Source: G963556115 sp963678205 (GTDB lineage: Bacteria; Planctomycetota; SZUA-567). Taken from it: a DNA stretch of 64,000 nt. The notes beneath the pieces were generated by a model, which saw only the letters and a list, made by a program, of their open reading frames with translations, was not told the origin of the DNA and did not search any database. Within the stretch, counting starts at the first letter, position 1; every line of letters starts with the position of its first letter. The translations under genes were made by a program, and so were the position numbers. Positions 1 through 7,113 of the stretch are shown here, piece by piece. The DNA is taken from the NCBI GenBank assembly GCA_963678205.1, contig OY782760.1, positions 2,542,001 to 2,606,000 of the forward strand, in the 5' to 3' direction.

Positions 1-1
1 T

Positions 2-325
2 CAAGTTGCCGGATTAAAAGCTCTTGATACAAACATGTCAAAATTTGTAATAGAGTACAAGCAAAAACGTGATATAATTTACAATGGTCTTACAAATATA
101 GGATATGATGTAGTAAAACCAGATGGTGCATTCTACATATTCCCAAAAGCTCCATGGGGCACAGGTGAAGAGTTTGTGGCTAAATGTATTGAAAACAACT
201 TACTTATAATACCGGGGAATGTCTTCTCCGAAAAGAATACTCATTTCAGGATTTCATATGCTGCTGAAGAGAAAACAATTCTAGCAGGACTTGAAATACT
301 TGAGCGACTATTTAAGGAGAACTAA
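2..325 (+). CDS. Class I/II aminotransferase, C-terminal fragment (5' end outside window)
   Basis: The reading frame is open from the first bases of the window, so the true start lies upstream; the in-frame ATG at 35 is internal. About 107 residues remain. The visible part is the small C-terminal domain of a PLP fold-type I aminotransferase: a Y-x-x-x-R-D helix, the segment DGAFYIFPKAP, and the turn IPGNVFSEKNTHFRISYA, whose arginine normally binds the substrate alpha-carboxylate. This is typical of aspartate or broad-specificity aminotransferases (AspC/PatA type). The catalytic lysine is outside the window, so the exact substrate is open. The stop codon is 6 nt before trkA, suggesting co-transcription. 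Confidence 0.85.
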   Translation, partial: QVAGLKALDTNMSKFVIEYKQKRDIIYNGLTNIGYDVVKPDGAFYIFPKAPWGTGEEFVAKCIENNLLIIPGNVFSEKNTHFRISYAAEEKTILAGLEILERLFKEN

Positions 326-331
326 TATTAT

Positions 332-1672
332 ATGCGTATACTAATAATTGGCTTAGGAAGAATGGGATACTCTCTAGCAGAACAACTTGAGAGTGAAGGT
401 CATAAAGTTTACGGTATAGACACAGATAAAGCTAATGTCGAACGTGCGAGTATTAAACTTGATATTATGTGTGCTCAAGGATCTGGCTGCAGTTTATCAA
501 CTCTAAGAGAGCTTGATCTTGAAGGAGCTGATCTTGCAATTGCGGCAAGTGGGTCTGATGAAGTAAACATTGTTTCCTGCCTTGTCGCAAGAGAGATTGG
601 AATCAAGAGATGTATTGCAAGAATCGAAAGTGAAGAGCTTGTTAGCAACCTCCGCGAAATGCCCCTGACGACTCTAGGCATTGACGAGTTTGTTAACCCT
701 AGAGAAGAAACAGTTCGTCGTCTAGCCGATATTGTTCGTACTCCAGGAACAACAATGACAGCTGAGTTTGACAATAGCAAATTTCAGCTTAGAGGGTTGA
801 GAGTTGAAAAGGACTCTCAATTAACCTCTCGTCCACTTGTAGAGCTTCAAGCCTTATTCGTTGAACACTTTCTTGTTGCAGCGGTACAACGTGATGATCA
901 CTTAATTATCCCTAGAGGTAACTTTACAATTCAAACAGGAGATATCATTTACGTTCTACTCCAGACAAATACCTTCCAAAATTTCATGTCATTATTTGAA
1001 TTTAATAATGTAAAGACAAAAAGAGTTTTTGTATATGGTGCATCACAACTAGGCATAGAACTTGTTGAAGCCTTAGAAAAATATGTCCCTGAAGTAATTC
1101 TTATTGAAGAAAACTGGGATAACCGTCAAAAAGCTGCTGCTCAAATTAATAAAAGTGCAATTATAAATGGCTCTCCTCAAGACATGACACTGATGAAGGA
1201 TTTAAAGATCAATAATGCAGATTTCTTTGTTGGCGCAAGTGATAGCGAAGAGTTAAATTTTTCGAGCGCATTACTTGCTAAACGATTGGGCTCAAAATAT
1301 GGTGTCATGATTACCGACCACCCTGATCATGTCGAGTTATTTGATACATTACCAATTGATGCTGTAATCAGCCCTGCGACAATCTCTGTAGGAGCAATAT
1401 TAAAAGCCGCCAGATCCGGAGCAGTACTATCAATGTTTAATATTGCAGGAGGTCGTGGTGAAGCTTTAGAGCTTATTGCTCAGCCACACAGTAAAAACGT
1501 TGGGAAGGCACTAAAAGATATTTCTTTCCCTGAAGGAGCAATGATTGCTGCTATTGCAAATGAAGAAGGGTTCCAGATTGCATCCGGTAATACCACTATT
1601 AAAGCTGGCAGTACTATTATTTTGATTTCAAAGAAAAAAAATATCAAAGCAGCTTTAGAGCTATTTGAATAA
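332..1672 (+). CDS. trkA: TrkA-type potassium uptake regulatory subunit, two RCK modules
   Basis: 446 residues, the usual length for a double TrkA. Two tandem modules are visible: an RCK-N Rossmann domain beginning with GLGRMG at residues 7-12 and an acidic strand end (YGIDTD), a first RCK-C domain at about 145-225, a second Rossmann domain from about 230 (VYGASQLG), and a final RCK-C domain at about 375-446. TrkA is the cytosolic NAD(H)/nucleotide-binding subunit that gates the TrkH/KtrB K+ channel. No trkH is present in the window. ATG at 332 is preceded by AAGGAG at 314-319, inside the end of the aminotransferase gene, so translation may be coupled. Confidence 0.92.
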   Translation: MRILIIGLGRMGYSLAEQLESEGHKVYGIDTDKANVERASIKLDIMCAQGSGCSLSTLRELDLEGADLAIAASGSDEVNIVSCLVAREIGIKRCIARIESEELVSNLREMPLTTLGIDEFVNPREETVRRLADIVRTPGTTMTAEFDNSKFQLRGLRVEKDSQLTSRPLVELQALFVEHFLVAAVQRDDHLIIPRGNFTIQTGDIIYVLLQTNTFQNFMSLFEFNNVKTKRVFVYGASQLGIELVEALEKYVPEVILIEENWDNRQKAAAQINKSAIINGSPQDMTLMKDLKINNADFFVGASDSEELNFSSALLAKRLGSKYGVMITDHPDHVELFDTLPIDAVISPATISVGAILKAARSGAVLSMFNIAGGRGEALELIAQPHSKNVGKALKDISFPEGAMIAAIANEEGFQIASGNTTIKAGSTIILISKKKNIKAALELFE

Positions 1673-1717
1673 GAATAAAAAAAACAAGCTTATATAATGT
1701 AATAACTCATAAAGCAA

Positions 1718-3547
1718 CTAATCTCGTTTCCATATAAGTAATGAGATATCGTCAAATTGTTCCCCACGTTGGAAACCATTCACAGTCTTGATTATTTCTT
1801 CCCCAATTTCATCAGGCGTTTTCAAACTGCAAGAATCCAAAACTTTTTCCAATCTCTTCTCTGAAAATATTTCATTATTTTCTGAATGAGCCTCAGTAAC
1901 ACCATCAGTATACATGACAATAGAGTCACCATGTTCAAGAGTAAATACTCCTGCCCCATAATCAACACCAGTGAATCCTCCAATCAGCATTCCTTTTACT
2001 CGCTCTGAACGTTTCAACCCTATACTAGAAATAATATAGACAGGATTATGTCCAGCATTTGCATATCTACACTCACCAGTAAGAGGATTATAATAAACAA
2101 GAAAGACCGTCGCAAACATGCATTCAGAATTATGTCCAGAAATTGTATTATTTAATCTTAAAAGTGTTTTGGCAGGATCAGGCTCCACTGGACAAATAGC
2201 TCGTACAAGAGTGCATACCATAGTCATAAACAATGCAGCAGGAACCCCTTTACCCGATACATCACCAATGCAAAAAACCACACAACTATCACTTATTTCA
2301 AAATAGTCATAAAAATCTCCACCAACCTCACGCGCAGAAGAATAAAATGCATATGTAGAATAATATTTACTATTTAATAACGCTTTAGGTAAAATTGAAA
2401 ACTGAATACTCCGCGCAGCCTGCAATTCACTATCTATTCTTGCGCGGTGACGTTCATAATCTTCTCTTTCCTTCAAGCCTTTTGCCATGAAATTAAATTG
2501 GTGAGTTAGATATCCAAGCTCATCTCTAAGATTTGTTTTAATATTACAGTCAAAGCTACCATGGGCTATTTTCTTTGCTTCTTTAGCCAACAGTACAATT
2601 GGTTTTGTGAATTTTGAAGAAACAATCCATATGATAATTGAAAAAGCTATAAGTAAAAGGACAGCACTACCAAGAAGCCCATAATTCAACAATGCAACTT
2701 GTGAAGAAATCAAGTCGTCATTTACCTTATATGCAATAATCCATTTAGTAATCGGATCTTTTACAAAAAAGAAAGTATCTTTTACTGTTTTTAAAACGCC
2801 AATTTTACCCAAGAATTTATTTTTATCTACGATATCTTGATAAGCTTTAGCAACGGGAAGATCTTTTATATTTGAGCCTACAAGATTGGCATTACTGCCA
2901 AACACTAGAATATCTCCCTCATCAGAAATAACACACCAGTTGCCCATCACATCATCTATAGACGACATACGATGTTCTAATTCTCCAACATTAACATCAA
3001 GAGCCGTAAATCCAATTATAGCATTGTTCTTTTTTATAGGTGCGGTCATAGTTATAACATATTTTTCATTGCTTGCAGCAACATACGGTTTACTATAATA
3101 TACAGCATTAGTATTTGACTTATCATCAAAAAACCGTGTACTCTCAACAAACCATGACCTTGATTTTACATCATAATTTTTAGGAGGGATCCAACTTATA
3201 CTTATAAACTCCCCATCAAAAAAAGCAACATAAGGCAAATTTACAGAAAAACGAGGACTTTCGTATTCTATTAGATCATCAACTTTCTCACGAGGAAAAT
3301 CCTGAAAACTAAGAAAATTAGCAAAACTTCTAATTTCAAGACTATCCTCATCAACCCAATGACTCACAAGCTCAAAAGCAAGCTTAACTTTTACTTCAGC
3401 TCTTTGATAAACCATATTTTCAACAACTGAATATGAAGAATAATGCAGAAAAGCCCCAATCAAAAGTACAACAATAGTCAATGAAACAATAAATTGGGTT
3501 AAAAGCCTGGTTCTTATTTTCTTATTAAAGACTGGAGATGTTGTCAT
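1718..3547 (-). CDS. Membrane Cache-HAMP-SpoIIE (PP2C-type) serine phosphatase
   Basis: 609 residues. Order: short basic N-terminus, membrane segment 13-35, extracytoplasmic double-Cache-like domain about 40-285 (pattern around SWFVESTRF and YYSKPYV), membrane segment about 289-310, HAMP about 311-365, short linker and a SpoIIE/RsbU phosphatase domain 380-609. Metal-binding motifs are present: VGGDFYD (408-414), GDVSGKG (428-434), a YTDGVTE motif and the C-terminal FDDIS. By family, such proteins sense an external ligand and dephosphorylate an anti-sigma-factor antagonist. No antagonist or RsbW-like kinase gene is adjacent, so the partner is unknown. It is a single gene, separated from accD by a terminator. 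Confidence 0.9.
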   Translation of the reverse strand: MTTSPVFNKKIRTRLLTQFIVSLTIVVLLIGAFLHYSSYSVVENMVYQRAEVKVKLAFELVSHWVDEDSLEIRSFANFLSFQDFPREKVDDLIEYESPRFSVNLPYVAFFDGEFISISWIPPKNYDVKSRSWFVESTRFFDDKSNTNAVYYSKPYVAASNEKYVITMTAPIKKNNAIIGFTALDVNVGELEHRMSSIDDVMGNWCVISDEGDILVFGSNANLVGSNIKDLPVAKAYQDIVDKNKFLGKIGVLKTVKDTFFFVKDPITKWIIAYKVNDDLISSQVALLNYGLLGSAVLLLIAFSIIIWIVSSKFTKPIVLLAKEAKKIAHGSFDCNIKTNLRDELGYLTHQFNFMAKGLKEREDYERHRARIDSELQAARSIQFSILPKALLNSKYYSTYAFYSSAREVGGDFYDYFEISDSCVVFCIGDVSGKGVPAALFMTMVCTLVRAICPVEPDPAKTLLRLNNTISGHNSECMFATVFLVYYNPLTGECRYANAGHNPVYIISSIGLKRSERVKGMLIGGFTGVDYGAGVFTLEHGDSIVMYTDGVTEAHSENNEIFSEKRLEKVLDSCSLKTPDEIGEEIIKTVNGFQRGEQFDDISLLIWKRD

Positions 3548-3575
3548 AATTTATTATCCAAAAAAAAGGATTTAC

Positions 3576-3612
3576 AAAAAAATATAGCTTCTGTAATTAT
3601 ACAGAAGCTATA
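3576..3612 (-). terminator. Rho-independent terminator downstream of accD
   Basis: A perfect 12-bp inverted repeat (3583-3594 with 3601-3612, arm TATAGCTTCTGT) with a 6-nt loop. On the minus strand it is followed by a run of U from the A-tract at 3576-3582. It lies just past the accD stop codon. Confidence 0.8.
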
Positions 3613-3647
3613 AATATAAGTCAAAATTTTACAATATTTTTAGTGAT

Positions 3648-4520
3648 TTAGGCAACCTCACCCAGCAAATGCTTCAATAATGAGCTGACTTTAGTTCGTA
3701 AAAAATGCCTAGGGACCAGCATGTCTATTTGCCCATACTCAAGAAGGAACTCTGTTCTCTGAAAGCCCTCTGGAAGTTCTGCATTTATTGTAGATTTTAT
3801 AACTCTAGGCCCAGTAAAGCCAACAAGAGCCCCAGGTTCCCCAATAATTATATCGCCAAGAGCAGCCCAACTCGCCCAAACACCTCCCATTGTAGAGTCA
3901 GTTACAATACTAATAAATGGAAGCCCTGCTTCTTTTAGTTTACCCAACGCTGCTGAAGTTTTTGCCATCTGCATAAGTGAGTACATTCCTTCATGCATTC
4001 TTGCCCCACCACCAGAACCCGAGACAATGATAACAGGTAACTCTTCCTTAATAGCATATTCAATAATTCTCGTTAATTTTTCACCAACTACAGATCCCAT
4101 TGAACCAGCAATAAAAGCACTATCAGTTACTGCAAAAGCGACCTTACGGTTTTCAAGTTTTCCTTCTCCAGATCTAACAGCAGACAACATGCCTGTCTTA
4201 TTTATTTCCGCTTCAAGTTTATCTTTATAACCTTTACCACCACCTGAGAATTCGAGTATATCCTTACTCATAAGTCCAGCATCATGTTCAATAAATGATC
4301 CTTCATCAAGCATTATTTCAATTCGTCTATCCGCTGATATCTGAGTATGGTAATGACAACTCGGACAAACCCCAAGGTTCTCCATAAGCTTTGTCTTAAT
4401 GATAATCTCTTCACAATTCTTACATTTCATTGCAACCCCAGTCCCATCCTCAGAAGGCTGGATCTGTTTCTTATCATTCTTTGTCAGATTCTTGAGTTTA
4501 TCCCATCCAAAAAAAGCCAT
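3648..4520 (-). CDS. accD: Acetyl-CoA carboxylase carboxyltransferase subunit beta
   Basis: 290 residues from the chosen start. An N-terminal four-cysteine zinc ribbon (C33, C36, C52, C55; CKNCEE and VCPSCHYH) is followed by the carboxyltransferase crotonase fold with GSMGSVVGEK and SGGGARMHEG, the oxyanion-hole region. AccD with AccA transfers CO2 from carboxybiotin to acetyl-CoA to make malonyl-CoA for fatty acid synthesis. The ATG at 4520 (protein starting MAFFGW) is preferred over the ATG 24 nt upstream because AGGAG at 4531-4535 (minus strand) is correctly spaced from it. accA is not adjacent; rpe lies upstream on the same strand. Confidence 0.93.
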   Translation of the reverse strand: MAFFGWDKLKNLTKNDKKQIQPSEDGTGVAMKCKNCEEIIIKTKLMENLGVCPSCHYHTQISADRRIEIMLDEGSFIEHDAGLMSKDILEFSGGGKGYKDKLEAEINKTGMLSAVRSGEGKLENRKVAFAVTDSAFIAGSMGSVVGEKLTRIIEYAIKEELPVIIVSGSGGGARMHEGMYSLMQMAKTSAALGKLKEAGLPFISIVTDSTMGGVWASWAALGDIIIGEPGALVGFTGPRVIKSTINAELPEGFQRTEFLLEYGQIDMLVPRHFLRTKVSSLLKHLLGEVA

Positions 4521-4596
4521 ACCAATTATACTCCTATTACACAATTAAAAAATCAGAATTATTAAAACCCAACCAACACAAAGCAAAAATAATGAT

Positions 4597-5241
4597 CTAA
4601 GCTTCAAGCATATTTTTTACAGCAACCCGCATATCATCACTTTTAAACACCGCAGTACCAGCAACCAATAAAGTCGCCCCTGCATCTTTAATCGCTCTTG
4701 CATTAGCAAGACATACTCCACCGTCTATTTCAATTTCAATATCTCTATCACCTATCAGCTCTCTTGCAACCTTAACTCTATCAAGAGACTCATCTATAAA
4801 TTTTTGTCCCCCAAAGCCTGGAAATACTGACATAATCAACAATCTATCAATTCTATCGAGAAAAGGTGCCACACTCTCAACAGGCACATCAGGATTGATA
4901 GAAAGCCCTCTGACAAGTCCTCTTGAACCAATATCATCAAGAATGGTAGTTGGATCTGGACATGGCTGTAAGTGCACAGTAATACCATCTGCCCCACATT
5001 TGTGAAAAGTATCAATATACCTACTAGGCTCATCAAGCATAAGGTGAACATCAAAGTGAAGACTGGTGATTGGTCTTAACGCCTCAATAACACATGGGCC
5101 AAATGAATAATTTGGAACAAAATGACCATCCATAATATCAAGATGAAGAATATCAGTTCCAGATGCCTCTACCCTTTTAATTTCATCACCCAGCTTAGTA
5201 AAATCTGCAGCAAGCAGGGATGGCGCAACTCTACATTTCAT
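4597..5241 (-). CDS. rpe: Ribulose-phosphate 3-epimerase
   Basis: 214 residues, a standard TIM barrel of this family. Visible signatures: APSLLAADF at the N-terminus, LDIMDGHFVPN with the metal-binding aspartate, FDVHLM, VFPGFGGQKF, and EIDGGV near the end. It interconverts D-ribulose 5-phosphate and D-xylulose 5-phosphate in the pentose phosphate pathway. The ATG at 5241 is preferred to an in-frame TTG one codon upstream; an AGGAT-type ribosome site precedes it. About 75 nt separate it from accD, so they may share a transcript. Confidence 0.95.
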   Translation of the reverse strand: MKCRVAPSLLAADFTKLGDEIKRVEASGTDILHLDIMDGHFVPNYSFGPCVIEALRPITSLHFDVHLMLDEPSRYIDTFHKCGADGITVHLQPCPDPTTILDDIGSRGLVRGLSINPDVPVESVAPFLDRIDRLLIMSVFPGFGGQKFIDESLDRVKVARELIGDRDIEIEIDGGVCLANARAIKDAGATLLVAGTAVFKSDDMRVAVKNMLEA

Positions 5242-5495
5242 CAAATAATCCTAACATAACAAATTTTACACATTACAGCATTAATCCGGTAACAATTCAC
5301 AAAATAATCGATAAAAGTTGGATTTGAATATTATATATATATAAGAACCAATAATCAATAAGAGATAATTTAATATTATAACCACAACGCTACAATTTAA
5401 TTCCTAAACCAATGAATAATAGAACACAAATAAATTTAATAAAAAAAATAAAAAAAAATAATTTTTTGTTTCCAATTCACTGTAAAATACTGTAT

Positions 5496-5605
5496 TATAA
5501 TTATTATGATTTAAAAGTACATATTTTTAAACCCCAAGTATGTACATTAAAAGATTTAGGGGTATATCATTAATCTGCGAAAGCAGAGTATTACGGAGAA
5601 GCATA
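5496..5605 (+). promoter_or_regulatory. Promoter and structured leader of cold-shock gene
   Basis: The 364-nt gap between rpe and the cold-shock gene is AT-rich without a gene. A perfect TATAAT at 5496-5501 is a likely -10 element, with no good -35. The predicted leader folds twice: ACCCC (5531-5535) with GGGGT (5559-5563), and a 5-bp stem TCTGC/GCAGA closed by a GAAA tetraloop (5574-5587) directly upstream of the ribosome site ACGGAG (5594-5599). Long structured leaders acting as temperature sensors are established for E. coli cspA; a similar role here is inference. Confidence 0.4.
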
Positions 5606-5809
5606 ATGGCAAGTGGCACAGTAAAATGGTTCAATGATCAAAAAGGTTTTGGTTTCATCATTCCAGATGATGGCGGTGAAGATCTATTCGTACACCACAC
5701 TAACATTGTTATGGATGGTTTCAAGACTCTTAAAGAGAATCAGGCAGTCGAATTCGACGCTGGTCAGGGCAAAAAAGGACCAGAAGCTACAAATGTCAAA
5801 CCTTGCTAA
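5606..5809 (+). CDS. csp: Cold-shock domain protein (CspA family)
   Basis: 67 residues, one complete cold-shock OB fold. RNP1 (KGFGFI) and RNP2 (LFVHHT) are intact and the N-terminus is the family-typical GTVKWF. Such proteins bind single-stranded RNA and melt secondary structure at low temperature. The ATG at 5606 follows CGGAG with good spacing; in-frame codons upstream do not belong to the family and lie in the structured leader. A strong terminator follows, so it is monocistronic. A second, more divergent family member lies at 27.3 kb. Confidence 0.95.
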   Translation: MASGTVKWFNDQKGFGFIIPDDGGEDLFVHHTNIVMDGFKTLKENQAVEFDAGQGKKGPEATNVKPC

Positions 5810-5848
5810 GTAAGTTTATAGATATAAGCAAACTAGGCTTTTGATGTT

Positions 5849-5880
5849 ACTCCTAACCGTTTTTCGGTTAGGAGTTTTTA
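5849..5880 (+). terminator. Rho-independent terminator of the cold-shock gene
   Basis: A perfect 11-bp stem ACTCCTAACCG (5849-5859) with CGGTTAGGAGT (5865-5875), a 5-nt T loop, then TTTTA. It is 40 nt past the stop codon. Confidence 0.9.
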
Positions 5881-5950
5881 TTTACACTTTTATTATTAGA
5901 GTTTTTGAACACAAAACTTCATATATTGATTTTTCTAATGGAGACAACAT

Positions 5951-6325
5951 ATGGCAAAAAAACTAATAAAAGATAACGGTGGATTTATCTTTTCAACTTC
6001 AGACGGTGAATTGTGCTCAAAATGCAGTAAGCCTATTAATAACTGCATTTGCCGGGATCTCGCAGCAAGCTCTATTCCTGAAGGAGACGGAGTTGTAAAA
6101 ATTAAGAGGGAAACAAAAGGTAGAAAAGGATCTGGAGTAACACTACTTACTGATATATGCCTAAATAAGCCAGAACTTAAGCAACTAGCAAAAGAGCTTA
6201 AAAAAAAATGTGGCACTGGTGGGTCTATAAAAGATGGAGTAATTGAACTTCAAGGTGATGTAAGAGAGCTAGTCATGACAATATTACATAAAAAAGGTTT
6301 TAAAGTAAAGATTTGTGGTGGTTAG
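5951..6325 (+). CDS. SUI1/eIF1-like translation factor (YciH family)
   Basis: 124 residues. The C-terminal two thirds form the SUI1 domain: a KGRKGSGVTLLTD loop like the basic loop of eIF1, then LAKELKKKCGTGGSIKDG and VIELQGD, and a final beta strand. The N-terminus has clustered cysteines (LCSKCSKPINNCIC, about 21-34) that could hold zinc. Bacterial YciH binds the 30S subunit and affects initiation fidelity or silences some mRNAs under stress. ATG at 5951 follows GGAGA. It stands alone between two terminated or promoter-bearing regions. Confidence 0.9.
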   Translation: MAKKLIKDNGGFIFSTSDGELCSKCSKPINNCICRDLAASSIPEGDGVVKIKRETKGRKGSGVTLLTDICLNKPELKQLAKELKKKCGTGGSIKDGVIELQGDVRELVMTILHKKGFKVKICGG

Positions 6326-6426
6326 ATTTACATTGATTACACTACTTATTAAAAGTAAATTCAGCTTGTTTTTTAATATGAAATTCTTATACTTTCAATT
6401 AAAGTTGATTATAAGGAATATAGCAT

Positions 6427-7077
6427 TTGATAGAGCAAAATGTTGTGATTAAAGACAGTGGAATTGATTATAAATTTTTAACGCCTGAAGAGTTGCTTGA
6501 GATGTATGTCTCAGGTGATGAAGATGCTTTTAGCGCCTTAGTTAATGTCATTGGGCAAAGACTCTTAGGTTTTATCAGTAAATTTACAGGCGATTATCAC
6601 ATTGCAGAGGATGTCTTTCAGGCAGTACTATTCAAAATTGCAACTAATGCTAAATCTTATAATAACCGAGCAAGTTTTAATACATGGATCTACGCAATTG
6701 CTAGAAATGCATCTATTGATGCACTTAAAGCAAATAATCGTTATAAAACCGTTTCAGCTTATGCCAGCCAACCTGAAGGTGAAGATAACGTTGACAAAGC
6801 GATACTCCAAGTTCTGTGTAAAGCACTACCGCCAATTGAGCAGCTTACTGTTGAGGAACTTGGCAGACGCATAGCTTCTGCTGTAACAGTGTTACCAGAA
6901 CCACAACGAGAAGTTTTTCTTCTGCGAGAAGATGCTGATCTATCGATAGATGAGATTGCAAAAATTATCGACTGCAATAGAGAAACGGTTAAAAGTAGAA
7001 TGCGTTATGCTATAAACAAACTCAGAATTAATCTAAAAAAAGAAGCAAAGCTTTACGGGCTATTGGACAGACTTTAA
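6427..7077 (+). CDS. RNA polymerase ECF-type sigma factor
   Basis: 216 residues, starting at TTG with AAGGAA about 8 nt upstream. Region 2 lies at about 25-100 (GDEDAFSALV, AEDVFQAVLFKI, FNTWIYAIARNASIDALK) and region 4 at about 148-205 (LPEPQREVFLLRE, LSIDEIAKIIDCNRETVKSRMRYAINKLR). There is no region 1 or 3, as in ECF sigma factors. A 45-residue linker between regions 2 and 4 is acidic and variable. The next gene, 36 nt downstream, encodes a single-pass membrane protein with a short cytosolic N-terminus and is the likely anti-sigma partner. Target promoters cannot be deduced here. Confidence 0.9.
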   Translation: MIEQNVVIKDSGIDYKFLTPEELLEMYVSGDEDAFSALVNVIGQRLLGFISKFTGDYHIAEDVFQAVLFKIATNAKSYNNRASFNTWIYAIARNASIDALKANNRYKTVSAYASQPEGEDNVDKAILQVLCKALPPIEQLTVEELGRRIASAVTVLPEPQREVFLLREDADLSIDEIAKIIDCNRETVKSRMRYAINKLRINLKKEAKLYGLLDRL

Positions 7078-7113
7078 GTTGAAAATATACTAATAAGAGG
7101 TCACAAAGCAATA

